This document shows positions 1 to 9,608 of a stretch of 64,000 bases of DNA, piece after piece. The position numbers were made by a program, and so were the translations under genes. Where the stretch lies: positions 1-64,000 of the forward strand of contig JABDGS010000008.1 in NCBI GenBank assembly GCA_013285915.1, given 5' to 3'. Each line of letters starts with the position of its first letter. Positions within the stretch are counted from its first letter, which is position 1. Under the pieces are notes generated by a model. The model saw only the letters and a program-made list of their open reading frames with translations, was not told where the DNA came from and ran no database searches. Origin of the DNA: Bacteroidota bacterium (GTDB taxonomy: Bacteria > Bacteroidota > Bacteroidia > Chitinophagales > Chitinophagaceae).

Positions 1-50
1 GTACCTATAGTCACGAAGTAGGCAACCTGTCGCTGTATTTCAGTTGGTAG
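1..50 (+). CDS. 3' end of an upstream CDS, possibly an outer-membrane protein (ends ...TYSHEVGNLSLYFSW*)
   Basis: Open frame from the window edge to TAG at 48-50; alternating aromatic C-terminus ending in W is typical of beta-barrel proteins. Confidence 0.45.
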   Translation, partial: TYSHEVGNLSLYFSW

Positions 51-68
51 CTGTATCGTTAAATAATA

Positions 69-731
69 ATGCATAAAAGGAATTACATGAATAAAAAATT
101 TACGCTCTCGCTAATAATCACCCTGCTGTATTTTACCTTACAAGCACAAAACGCCTGGGTTTTAAAAGCAGACAGGGATGGCATAAAAGTGTTTACCAAA
201 TCTCAGCAAGGCTCAAAATTCAAGGCGATAAAAGTTGAATGCAGTGTGCAGTCAACCCTGTCCAGGTTAACCTATGCAATAATGGATATAGCAACCTGCA
301 GGGAATGGGTGTACAGTACCAAAAGCTGTGTTATGGTTAAGCAGGTTTCGGCATCGGAACTGTATTATTACTCTGAAATAAATGTGCCGTGGCCTGTGAG
401 CAACCGCGATTTTGTAGCCCATCTTGTTGCAACGCAAAATCCGGTAACAAAAGTAGTTACCGTTGATGCTGAGAATGTTGCCGGGCTTGTGCCTGAGAAA
501 GATAATATTGTAAGGGTTGTGCAGTCTGTTGGTAAATGGGTAATTACCCCTGTTGGCGCCAATAGTGTTAAAATAGAATATAGCTTATTCACCGATCCCG
601 GTGGCGTGGTACCTGCGTGGCTCATCAATTTGTTTGTAACCAAAGGCCCGTTTGAAAGCTTCAAAAAATTAAAAGAACACATTCAAAAGCCTGCATTTAA
701 TAACGTCCATCTAAATTATGTAAAAGATTAA
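69..731 (+). CDS. START domain-containing protein, exported
   Basis: 220-aa ORF with N-terminal signal; START-like pattern (CREWVYSTKSC...YYYSEINVPWPVSNRDFVAH). Confidence 0.8.
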   Translation: MHKRNYMNKKFTLSLIITLLYFTLQAQNAWVLKADRDGIKVFTKSQQGSKFKAIKVECSVQSTLSRLTYAIMDIATCREWVYSTKSCVMVKQVSASELYYYSEINVPWPVSNRDFVAHLVATQNPVTKVVTVDAENVAGLVPEKDNIVRVVQSVGKWVITPVGANSVKIEYSLFTDPGGVVPAWLINLFVTKGPFESFKKLKEHIQKPAFNNVHLNYVKD

Positions 732-827
732 TTGAGCATCTCGCCTGTTTGGTAAAACACCGAAAGCATTTAAAGCCAATGCACCTGTAACAATTTAGTA
801 ACAACGAAAATCTTTTCCCGCAACATT

Positions 828-895
828 TGGCGGCGGAGATTTTTCATATCCTGTCATGCCATTGAAATTAAAGGTAATTGGCAAATAACAAAAAT
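828..895. repeat. 68-bp direct repeat, copy 1
   Basis: tggcggcggagatttttcatatcctgtcatgcc...ggcaaataacaaaaat, identical to 1703-1770. Confidence 0.95.
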
Positions 896-988
896 ATTTT
901 TTGTGTTTTTTGTTCTCTGTTGTGTGTACTGGTAGTTGAGAAAAAAGAAACGCAATAAACTGGTTAGAGAAACGGCGAAGCCTACCTA

Positions 989-1645
989 TTAAATTAGTTT
1001 ATCAGCTGATATCCATATTAAGTAACCTTCACCATCGTATGCTTTCACAATTATTGAAGATGCATTAGTTACAAATAATTTCATTGACTCCACAGTTATT
1101 TCGGAGAAAGGGATGATTTTCCTTTGTTCTTCAACATCTAAATTGCTGAATGCGCAAAGGAAAACATAGCTGTTACTTGAGAAGAAGGCATCGGTTATTT
1201 TTTCTAAATTGTTGTTGCCCAAGCCAAAGAAATAATAAATATTTCTTGTATTATATTTTTGGTATTCGATACCCGAAGACTCAAGAGCAAAATCACCGGC
1301 CCATTGTGTACAGTCTTCAAAAAGGCAACATTTTGTGTTATTCAAATTTAAATACTCCTGAATTTCGGATATAACCATTGGCGTGGCATCATTTCTTACA
1401 GGCATCACAAACTGGCCTTCCTTTCGCAGGCTGTCGCTTCCATAAAGCATTCCATAATCAAAATTGTACACCTCATTCTCGGGGGCATCCTCAGGAACAA
1501 ATGAGTATACTCTGCCGGTTTCTATTGTCAACGTATTATTTAAATATTCAGATAATGATAATCCCTTGCTGAGCTCTTCTCTTATATATTTAAACGCCGC
1601 TAAACCAGTAACATCTTTTTTTCGCATCACCGCCATGATTTTCAC
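989..1645 (-). CDS. hypothetical protein (218 aa)
   Basis: Long uninterrupted ORF between the two 68-bp repeats; no family recognised. Confidence 0.7.
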   Translation of the reverse strand: MKIMAVMRKKDVTGLAAFKYIREELSKGLSLSEYLNNTLTIETGRVYSFVPEDAPENEVYNFDYGMLYGSDSLRKEGQFVMPVRNDATPMVISEIQEYLNLNNTKCCLFEDCTQWAGDFALESSGIEYQKYNTRNIYYFFGLGNNNLEKITDAFFSSNSYVFLCAFSNLDVEEQRKIIPFSEITVESMKLFVTNASSIIVKAYDGEGYLIWISADKLI

Positions 1646-1702
1646 ATTTTGCCTTTTTTGGCTTTAACAGCCACCGCCATTTTGTCAATAGCCTGTACTA
1701 AA

Positions 1703-1770
1703 TGGCGGCGGAGATTTTTCATATCCTGTCATGCCATTGAAATTAAAGGTAATTGGCAAATAACAAAAAT
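1703..1770. repeat. 68-bp direct repeat, copy 2
   Basis: Identical to 828-895. Confidence 0.95.
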
Positions 1771-1839
1771 GTTTTTGTGTTCTGTGCGAAGCCATAACAT
1801 GACTTCTGTGCTAAGTAGAACTGTAGTAACTAACAGGGG

Positions 1840-2109
1840 TTACCCTGAAAAATAACCAAGAAAATAGTTTCTTGCTATAATGAGCAATATACCCAATATG
1901 TAGCTTGCTACCCCTAACCCTAAAAGCTTCAAGGCCAACTTCCATTTGCTTGTTTTCTCAAACAGGTCAACAACCACAACTGCTAAAAATATACTGGCTC
2001 CTATAGAAAGAATCACAAGAAACCAAAAATAATAATCGGGTATAATAAAAAAGAGGAAGCTATTGAAAACCGGTATGAGCAGATACAATAGCCTATTTTT
2101 GGCTTTCAT
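1840..2109 (-). CDS. small hydrophobic membrane protein (89 aa)
   Basis: ORF with about three hydrophobic helices. Confidence 0.6.
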   Translation of the reverse strand: MKAKNRLLYLLIPVFNSFLFFIIPDYYFWFLVILSIGASIFLAVVVVDLFEKTSKWKLALKLLGLGVASYILGILLIIARNYFLGYFSG

Positions 2110-2359
2110 TTTTTCCTTAAGAAGCTTTTAGATGTGTATGTGAAATTAATTGTTTCTCTTGATAGTTTCTTCGGTCATCTTTACTTAATGGATTAGCTTT
2201 GAAACCATTGCTATTGTTTTACCACTGCGCTCCCCTTTTTCGCCGCAACATTTATACTTTTTGTCTCATTTACACAGTATTTCAAAAAATAACCTATAAC
2301 TTAACTTTTCACCAGGTTGTGTTATTCATTTAAACGCATTGCCATATTTTAAACTAACG

Positions 2360-4645
2360 ATGATGAGAAAAGCATTTTACGCTTCACTTGCTGTTTGTTT
2401 TTCCCTCGTATTGATTACAGGGTGTAACAATTCAAAAGAAAACAAGCCACTTGAGGCAGAGCCTTTTGCCTCACCGCGCACAGTTAATGCAAACCCCTCA
2501 CCCGCACATTTAACACCGGAAGAAAGTGTAAAATCTTTTCGCGTACCTGTTGGTTACCATGTTGAGCTTGTTGCAAGTGAGCCGATGATAAAAGAGCCGG
2601 TGGCCATTGCATGGGATGGCAATGCAAAAATGTATGTTGCCCAAATGGAAACATATATGCAGGATGTAAATGGCACCGGTGAACAGGGTGCTATAAGCCG
2701 TATAATGTTACTGGAAGACACTAACCATGATGGCAGGATGGACAAGAGTTCGGTGTTTATTGATAAGCTAAGATTGCCGCGTATGATACTTTGTGTTGGG
2801 CACGAGCTGCTGGTTAACGAAACAAACTCGTACAACATAACAGCTTATAAAGACACAAACGGAGATGGCGTGGCCGATCAAAAAAGAGTTGTTTACCAAA
2901 GCGCAGCGGTTGACACAAAAAACCTTGAGCACCAGCGCAGCGGGCTTGATTGGAATATTGACAACTGGATCTATATTACTGTTGACCCGGTGCGCTTTCG
3001 TTATAGGAACGGCGCACTGCAGGCAGATTCGCTGGTGAGCGGGTCTAATGGTCAATGGGGTTTAACGCATGATGATTATGGGCGCCTTTATTTTAGCAGG
3101 GCCGGCGCAGAAAATGCGGGTGCGGGTTTTCAAATAAACCCGGCTTACGGCCAGCTTGAATTTGCTGATGCCTATGATGATTCAACTTTTGGCGCTGTAT
3201 GGCCTATTATAAAAACAGCCGATGTGCAGGGTGGTTTAAAAAGGCTGCGTGCCGATACCACGCTTAACCATTTTACAGCAGGCAATGGTCAATCCATTTT
3301 CAGGGGTGATAAGTTACCCGCAAGCCTGGTAGGTGATTATTTGATAAATGAGCCTGTGGCACGCATTATCCGCCGCGCTAAAGTGACCGACACAGATGGC
3401 AAAACAACGCTTAAAAATGCTTATACACAGGATGAGTTTATTGCATCGTCTGACATGAATTTTCGTCCCGTAAATACCTATACCGGTCCCGATGGGTGCC
3501 TGTATATTGTTGACATGAACCGGGGTATAATACAGGAAAGCGAATGGACAAAAGCAGATAGTTACCTGAGGCCGCAAATTCAACGGCTCGGGCTTGATAA
3601 AAATACACAGTTTGGCCGCATTTACCGTTTGGTGTACGATGGTATGCAGCCTACCGCAACACCTAAGATGCTTGATGAACCGACAAGTAAACTTGTAACA
3701 TATCTTGATAATGCAAATGGCTGGTGGCGCGATAATGCACAGAAAGAAATTGTGTTGCGCGGCGACAAATCTGTAGTGCCTGCGCTTAAGCAAATTGCTG
3801 TTGGCGAGCAAGGGCCTCTTGCTAATAAACCAACTGCTTTAGGCAGGCTGCATGCGTTATGGACATTAGACGGGCTTGAAGCGACAGATAAAGCAGTTTT
3901 ATTAAAGGCAATGGATGACGACGATGCACAGGTAAGGCGTGCTGCAATATGGATAAGCGAACCTTTTATAAAAGCCGGTGACGCGGATATACTGGCAAAA
4001 GTTGATAAATTGAAGGATGATGACAGTTATGATGTTCGCGTGCAGGTAATGCTGTCGCTCAATTTTGCGAAAGCAAACAACGCGGCAACTGTAACAAAAT
4101 ACCTGGTTGATAAAAACCCGAAAAACGAAATGCTCACGGCGGTACAAACCAGCCTTGCAAGAACGGAGGATATAAAAAAGTTTGGGGCGAAGCTTGGCAG
4201 CCTTGATGAAGCCAGCAGGATAATGGTAACAGGCGGTGCCGTTATTTTCAGGTCGCTTTGTGCTACATGCCATGGGCCTGATGGTAAAGGGTTGCCAACA
4301 AAAGTAGCGCCGCCGATTGTTTTTGAGAATGATTTCAGGCGGATATTTGGCGCAAAAGATACCACCATCAATATTTTGCTGCATGGTTTAAAAGGCCCGG
4401 TTGATGGCAAAACATACTCAGTTGAAATGCCATCCATGGCTTCTAATAACGACCAATGGATAGCATCTGTGTTAAGTTATTTAAGGTACGACTTGAGTTT
4501 TCCCAATCGCTTTCCCGGCCCGATACCACAAACGTTTTTAGACAGGATAATGGTAAGCGCGGCGGAAGTAAAAAAAGTGCGGGAACAAACTGCCGCGCGA
4601 ACAACTCCATGGACCATGGACGAGCTAAAGAAAGGGGGTAAGTAA
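2360..4645 (+). CDS. lipoprotein: membrane-bound dehydrogenase-type propeller with HEAT-like region and C-terminal cytochrome c
   Basis: Lipobox (ITGC), GYHVELVASEPMIKEPVAIAWDGNAKMYVAQM propeller start, C-terminal LCATCHGPDGKG (CxxCH). ATG at 2360 preferred over the track's TTG at 2339. Confidence 0.85.
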   Translation: MMRKAFYASLAVCFSLVLITGCNNSKENKPLEAEPFASPRTVNANPSPAHLTPEESVKSFRVPVGYHVELVASEPMIKEPVAIAWDGNAKMYVAQMETYMQDVNGTGEQGAISRIMLLEDTNHDGRMDKSSVFIDKLRLPRMILCVGHELLVNETNSYNITAYKDTNGDGVADQKRVVYQSAAVDTKNLEHQRSGLDWNIDNWIYITVDPVRFRYRNGALQADSLVSGSNGQWGLTHDDYGRLYFSRAGAENAGAGFQINPAYGQLEFADAYDDSTFGAVWPIIKTADVQGGLKRLRADTTLNHFTAGNGQSIFRGDKLPASLVGDYLINEPVARIIRRAKVTDTDGKTTLKNAYTQDEFIASSDMNFRPVNTYTGPDGCLYIVDMNRGIIQESEWTKADSYLRPQIQRLGLDKNTQFGRIYRLVYDGMQPTATPKMLDEPTSKLVTYLDNANGWWRDNAQKEIVLRGDKSVVPALKQIAVGEQGPLANKPTALGRLHALWTLDGLEATDKAVLLKAMDDDDAQVRRAAIWISEPFIKAGDADILAKVDKLKDDDSYDVRVQVMLSLNFAKANNAATVTKYLVDKNPKNEMLTAVQTSLARTEDIKKFGAKLGSLDEASRIMVTGGAVIFRSLCATCHGPDGKGLPTKVAPPIVFENDFRRIFGAKDTTINILLHGLKGPVDGKTYSVEMPSMASNNDQWIASVLSYLRYDLSFPNRFPGPIPQTFLDRIMVSAAEVKKVREQTAARTTPWTMDELKKGGK

Positions 4646-4754
4646 CTATTTACCAGCCTGATTAATTGAGAACGGCCATATTAGTAAATAACGTGAGTTT
4701 GGGATAAGTAAAGGAAGTTAACGTCTGCCCATTTTCCTTACTCCATTAGGAGTA

Positions 4755-4789
4755 AAAGCCCGCCCGGCCCTGCCGTTCGGACGGGCTTT
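4755..4789. terminator. hairpin downstream of the dehydrogenase gene
   Basis: aaagcccgcccg...cggacgggcttt inverted repeat, 12-bp arms with one G-T pair. Confidence 0.5.
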
Positions 4790-4898
4790 GTAGAAAGTAA
4801 AATCATGATCTTCTAATTGCCCCAGCAGGAGCAACCCGCATAGAGTGCCACACCTACGGCGTGGTAACATCTTTTTTTGTTTTGCTTACTACAAAGCT

Positions 4899-4917
4899 TT
4901 TGCCCCTATGGGGCAAA
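4899..4917. repeat. short perfect palindrome, REP-like
   Basis: tttgcccc-tat-ggggcaaa. Confidence 0.6.
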
Positions 4918-4950
4918 TACGTTCAAAGGCCTAATTATTCTGAATTAACA

Positions 4951-5478
4951 TTAAATATTATTTTCTTTTAAAAAGGCATCTAACCGGCTTCTTTGCCTTT
5001 CATGATGTCTCAAGTGCATTTCAGCAAATTGAAACCATTGAACTGCGTTAAAATAACCAAGCCCCAGGTGTTTTGTTTTGCCTTTAAATGCATTTGCTGT
5101 TATAGCGGCACCCGTTTTACTTATTTTATTTTTTAAAGCCTCCAAACGTTTTAGCACATCGGCTTTATCAACCGGTTGTGGGGTAAAAGCGTTACCAGGC
5201 GGCCCGTCTAATACGGCATCGGGAAATTCGTTATTTGCAAACATGGCTTTAGCCGAAGGGGAACATTCCATATCTGCATTATCATTGTTTGCAACGCAAA
5301 TATTTACCTGCTTTATAAAGTATATTGTTGCACTTATAATATGCATATATACCTGGCCGACAGACCAGCTATTTGCCGATGGTTTTGCAAGAAATTGAGT
5401 TGAGCTGTATTTTTCAAGGTTATTTATCCAGTTGGCTATTGTGTTATTAAGATCCCTAACCAGTTGCTTATCGTCCAT
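4951..5478 (-). CDS. DinB family protein
   Basis: 175 aa; NSWSVGQVYMHI ... EMHLRHHERQ pattern of DinB-fold proteins. Confidence 0.8.
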   Translation of the reverse strand: MDDKQLVRDLNNTIANWINNLEKYSSTQFLAKPSANSWSVGQVYMHIISATIYFIKQVNICVANNDNADMECSPSAKAMFANNEFPDAVLDGPPGNAFTPQPVDKADVLKRLEALKNKISKTGAAITANAFKGKTKHLGLGYFNAVQWFQFAEMHLRHHERQRSRLDAFLKENNI

Positions 5479-5769
5479 AAAGATTATATTTTACAAATTG
5501 CCTATTTCTGCTACCAGCAAATTTAACCGCAACTTCAATAGCTGCGATAATTAACGTGACATTTTACCGTTACACAGGCCATATGTGTAGCTTGTCACTG
5601 CAGTATTTTTTTCTCAACCTTAAAAATAAATGAATCACCATTTGCTACGCTCACCAAAAAAATCGAACCCATTTTGAGCAACCCTCCAACTTTTATCATT
5701 CCCTTTCCTACTAATTTTATTATTATCTTCATCGTCGTTCCGCCATATTTTCTAACTTACCCAAAATTT

Positions 5770-6882
5770 ATGCTCATGCAATCACGCCGCCGCTTTTTAC
5801 GCAATGCATCCTTATCCGCACTTGCCATTCCGTTTTTACCGGCTTGTACTTTAGCGGGTGTTAAAAACAATGCCACCGGCAAGCCGTTGCGGGTGGCTAT
5901 TATGGGGCTTGGTAGTTATGGTACACGGGTGGCAGATGCTATGCAGGCCTGTACAAGGGCAAAGCTGGTTGGCGCTGTTAGTGGCACACCATCAAAACTA
6001 ACTGCATGGCAAAGCAAGTACAACATACCCGCTAAAAACTGTTACAACTACCAGAATTTTGATGATATAAAAAACAATCCTGATATAGACGCGGTGTATG
6101 TTATTACACCAAACGCCCTGCATAAAGAAGGTGTTATACGCACAGCAAAAGCAGGCAAGCATGCTATTAGTGAAAAACCTATGAGTGTTAATGCAAAAGA
6201 CGGGCAGGAAATGGTAGATGCCTGCAAACAGGCTGGTGTAAAATTGCTTGTGGGTTACCGCATGCATTTTGAACCAAAAACGCTTGAAATTATACGGCAA
6301 CGTAATGCAGGCGATTTTGGTAAAGTGCTGTTTTTCCAAGGTTTGTCTGGGTTTATTATTGGCGACCCAACACAGTGGCGTTTAAATAAACAATTATCCG
6401 GCGGCGGCTCAATGATGGACATTGGCATTTATTCAATAAATGGCAGCCGCTACATGATTGGTGAAGACCCAATTTGGGTTACCGCACAGGAAACCAAAAC
6501 CAACCCGGAGAAATTTAAAGAAGGTGTTGACGAAACAATAGAGTTTCAATTCGGCTTTCCCGGTGGCGCAACTGCATCCTGTTTATCAACATACAGCCTG
6601 AATAATCTAGACCGCTTTTTTTTAGACGGAACAAATGGCTTTGCGGAACTTAATCCATCAACCGGTTATGGACCAATTATGGGGCGCACAAGCAAGGGCG
6701 AGCTAAACTTTCAGCATGTTACACACCAAACGGTGCAGATGGATGAAATGGCCGCTATTATTTTTGATGGTAAACAACCAGTGGTGCCTGTTGATGGTAA
6801 TGAAGCAGTAAAAGACCTGAAGATCATTGATGCCATTTACGAGGCTTGCAAAACAGGCAAAAAGGTTGAGATAAAATTATAA
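5770..6882 (+). CDS. Gfo/Idh/MocA family oxidoreductase, Tat-exported
   Basis: SRRRFLRNASLSALAIPFLPAC twin-arginine signal; LRVAIMGLGSYGTRVADAM Rossmann motif; SEKPMSVNAKDGQEMVDAC. ATG 5770 preferred over TTG 5674. Confidence 0.9.
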   Translation: MLMQSRRRFLRNASLSALAIPFLPACTLAGVKNNATGKPLRVAIMGLGSYGTRVADAMQACTRAKLVGAVSGTPSKLTAWQSKYNIPAKNCYNYQNFDDIKNNPDIDAVYVITPNALHKEGVIRTAKAGKHAISEKPMSVNAKDGQEMVDACKQAGVKLLVGYRMHFEPKTLEIIRQRNAGDFGKVLFFQGLSGFIIGDPTQWRLNKQLSGGGSMMDIGIYSINGSRYMIGEDPIWVTAQETKTNPEKFKEGVDETIEFQFGFPGGATASCLSTYSLNNLDRFFLDGTNGFAELNPSTGYGPIMGRTSKGELNFQHVTHQTVQMDEMAAIIFDGKQPVVPVDGNEAVKDLKIIDAIYEACKTGKKVEIKL

Positions 6883-6943
6883 AAACAGCCGCAAGCTTTA
6901 CGCTATAAGCTTTAAGCAAAAGCGTTGATGCTCTGGAAAATAA

Positions 6944-6980
6944 AAGGCCCCGAAGATTTTAACGTCTCCGGGGCTTTGTT
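6944..6980. terminator. terminator hairpin between convergent genes
   Basis: aaaggccccg...ccggggcttt followed by T-rich sequence. Confidence 0.65.
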
Positions 6981-7002
6981 TATAGTTGAGGGTTGGCAGT
7001 TA

Positions 7003-8634
7003 TTATTTCATGTAATCTTTATCCAAAAATAAATAACGGGCACGGGTTGCATCGGGTTGCAGGCTTGTATTTACATCAATATACATTTGCTGGCTGCCAT
7101 CACCAGCTTTTATAGGCAGCCATTTAGGCTGGCCGCCGCCATTGGGGTTACCGGTTTTTATAAAATTGGCAAAGTATTCTTCCATTGTGGCCGACACTTT
7201 GTAATCATCAGCCGTCCATGCATACACTTTATTGCTTGACAGGTTGCCCATGGCATATTCAATTTCAGAAGCGTGTGATGCACCAACTGCAGGTGGCATT
7301 TTAGGTGCCGCAGCATTTGCGTCACCTTTTACAACACCGCCGGCCAGACCGGGTTGTGCATTGCCCATAGATGCAACCATCGCCGGCCTTACACGACCAA
7401 ATATATAAGTGTATACCGGCTTGCCACCTGTTTGGGCGCAAAGGTCTGCCCATTTCCAGGTGCTGTAAACGATAAACCTGTCGCTTGAAAGCGCTGTGGC
7501 AGAATGTATCAGTTCATCCTGGTTTGAAGCCGGATAAAGTTTTAACACTTCATCAGCCTTGTCTTTATATAGGTCCTGTATTTTCTTTGTATAATTTTCT
7601 GTTGTAAGCGCAGTGCCACCCATAAAAAACTGGTAAGGCACTTCTGCTGAGTTCCAGCCAGCAAGCAAAGGCACATGCGCCTGTTCGCCTGCTGCATATA
7701 TAGCCTCGGGTGATTTTGGCAAAAAGTAACCGTCAATAGTTGCAGCAGTTCTGAAAGCACCTGGCTTTGAAGCTGAATCAAGCAGTTGGTCTGCACTCAT
7801 GGCACGCAGATCAGCAAGAGAGTTTGCGTTAACACGTTTTGCAAAGTTTACACCATTAAGTTCGCCTTCAGCAAGCGGTATAGCAGGCAGTGTTGGCTTG
7901 ATCATACCACCGCTTTCGCCTATCGCACCTGCAATAAGATTTTTTGATAATGGCGAAGCCATTTGTGCACACACTGAAATAGAGCCTGCTGACTCCCCGG
8001 CTATGGTTACCTTTTTGGGGTCGCCGCCAAAAGCAGCGATATTTGCCTGTACCCAAAGCAGCGCCGCATTTTGGTCAAGCATACCATAGTTGCCTGATGA
8101 ATGGTGTGAAGATTCCTTTGTCAGTTCAGGATGTGAGAAGAAGCCAAAAATGCCAAGCCTGTAATTTACTGTAACGGCAACAATGCCTTTACGTGCCATA
8201 CTTTCACCATCATAGCGCGGTTCGCTGCCATCGCCCGCAACATAACCACCACCATAAAAATATACCAGTACCGGCAGTTTGCCTTTTGCAGCCTTTGCTG
8301 GCGCCCAAACATTCAGGTAAAGGCAATCTTCACTGTTTCCGCTTGACCGAAAGTTCATATCGCCAAAAACTTTTTTCTGCATGGCATTACCACCAAAATG
8401 GGTCGCATCCTTAACGCCATCCCAGTTTTTAACTGGCTGAGGCTCTTTCCAGCGCAGGTCTCCAACCGGCGGCTGAGCAAATGGCAAACCCCTGAAAATG
8501 TGTATGCCTGAATCATCGGCGCCTTCTACTACGCCGTTTACGGTGGTTACCTGCAGGGCTTTGTTGCCTGTTTGGGCAGAAGCGGCTGTGTAAACACCCA
8601 ATAAAAATAAAAGACTAAAATGCCTGATCTTCAT
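7003..8634 (-). CDS. carboxylesterase type B / para-nitrobenzyl esterase family
   Basis: 543 aa with signal peptide; GESAGS nucleophile elbow; FRGLPFAQPPVGDLRWKEPQP and SEDCLYLNVWAP motifs. Confidence 0.92.
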   Translation of the reverse strand: MKIRHFSLLFLLGVYTAASAQTGNKALQVTTVNGVVEGADDSGIHIFRGLPFAQPPVGDLRWKEPQPVKNWDGVKDATHFGGNAMQKKVFGDMNFRSSGNSEDCLYLNVWAPAKAAKGKLPVLVYFYGGGYVAGDGSEPRYDGESMARKGIVAVTVNYRLGIFGFFSHPELTKESSHHSSGNYGMLDQNAALLWVQANIAAFGGDPKKVTIAGESAGSISVCAQMASPLSKNLIAGAIGESGGMIKPTLPAIPLAEGELNGVNFAKRVNANSLADLRAMSADQLLDSASKPGAFRTAATIDGYFLPKSPEAIYAAGEQAHVPLLAGWNSAEVPYQFFMGGTALTTENYTKKIQDLYKDKADEVLKLYPASNQDELIHSATALSSDRFIVYSTWKWADLCAQTGGKPVYTYIFGRVRPAMVASMGNAQPGLAGGVVKGDANAAAPKMPPAVGASHASEIEYAMGNLSSNKVYAWTADDYKVSATMEEYFANFIKTGNPNGGGQPKWLPIKAGDGSQQMYIDVNTSLQPDATRARYLFLDKDYMK

Positions 8635-8692
8635 ATTTAATTTGTTTTAGCAATAGAATAATGCGGTTATTTGAAAGGCTAATGTTATCTTT

Positions 8693-8713
8693 ATTGTAAC
8701 ATTTTGTTACAAT
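8693..8713. promoter_or_regulatory. perfect palindromic candidate operator in divergent promoter region
   Basis: ATTGTAACA-TTT-TGTTACAAT, 9-bp perfect arms between esterase and NUDIX-regulator genes. Confidence 0.65.
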
Positions 8714-8770
8714 AGTAAATACTTTTATTAATCCGGAAAAATTTTTTGTTAGTTTTCCACAAAATTTAAT

Positions 8771-9490
8771 ATGTCAAAGCAGGGAGATGGTGCAAAAGAA
8801 GGGGAGGGTTTTATGGCCGGCCTTGCTATTGACGCGGTTATATTTGGCTTTCACGACAGGCAGTTGAAAGTGCTGCTGCTTGAGTATAAAAGCACGGGGC
8901 TGTTTGCCTTGCCCGGTGGTTTTATAAAGGATACTGAGGATGTTGATGATGCCGCCAAAAAAATGGTTACCCGGCGTACCGGGTTGCACGATATTTTTCT
9001 TGAGCAATTTTACACATTTGGCGACTATAGCCGGTTTGACCCCGAGCCAATGAGGGCTATTATGAGTGCCAAAGGGACAATGCCACCGTCTGACCATTGG
9101 CTGCTGCAGCGGTTTATAACCATTGGCTACTATGCCCTTGTTGATTTTACACAAGCCATACCAACACCCGATGAAATATCTGACAGTTGCAAGTGGTACC
9201 AGCTTGATGCTTTGCCCGTTTTAATGCAGGACCACGCCCTTATTATAAAGAAAGCGCTGGAAACATTACAGGTAAGCCTTGACCAAAAGCTTACCGGCTT
9301 TAACCTGCTGCCAGAGCAATTTACCATGGGCGAGCTGCAAAGCGTTTATGAAACAATTTTAGGCAAAACCCTTATCCGCGCTGCCTTTCAGCGCAAAATG
9401 CTAAGCCTGGATATTTTAGAACTGGTGGCCAAAAAAATGACTGGCAAGGCACACAAAGCGCCTTATTTGTACAGATTTGTAAAGAAATAG
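8771..9490 (+). CDS. NUDIX domain protein with C-terminal winged-helix (NrtR-like regulator)
   Basis: DAVIFGFHDRQLKVLLLEYKSTGLFALPGGFIKDTEDVDDAAKKMVTRRTGL degenerate Nudix box; C-terminal ~80 aa resemble NrtR-type wHTH. Confidence 0.85.
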   Translation: MSKQGDGAKEGEGFMAGLAIDAVIFGFHDRQLKVLLLEYKSTGLFALPGGFIKDTEDVDDAAKKMVTRRTGLHDIFLEQFYTFGDYSRFDPEPMRAIMSAKGTMPPSDHWLLQRFITIGYYALVDFTQAIPTPDEISDSCKWYQLDALPVLMQDHALIIKKALETLQVSLDQKLTGFNLLPEQFTMGELQSVYETILGKTLIRAAFQRKMLSLDILELVAKKMTGKAHKAPYLYRFVKK

Positions 9491-9608
9491 ATTGATTTGA
9501 TTGCACTGCAAGAAATGCTATATAAATATTTCGTTGTTTCCACCTTAACCAAACTTTGTAAATTACGCTTTAATAAGCCTTCGGTAACTCTAACTGCTTC
9601 ATAACCTT

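Noticed and set aside
3314-4437. Minus-strand ORFs 3314-3811, 3902-4384 and 4027-4437
   Set aside because: Antisense to the recognisable dehydrogenase/cytochrome c gene; no family features
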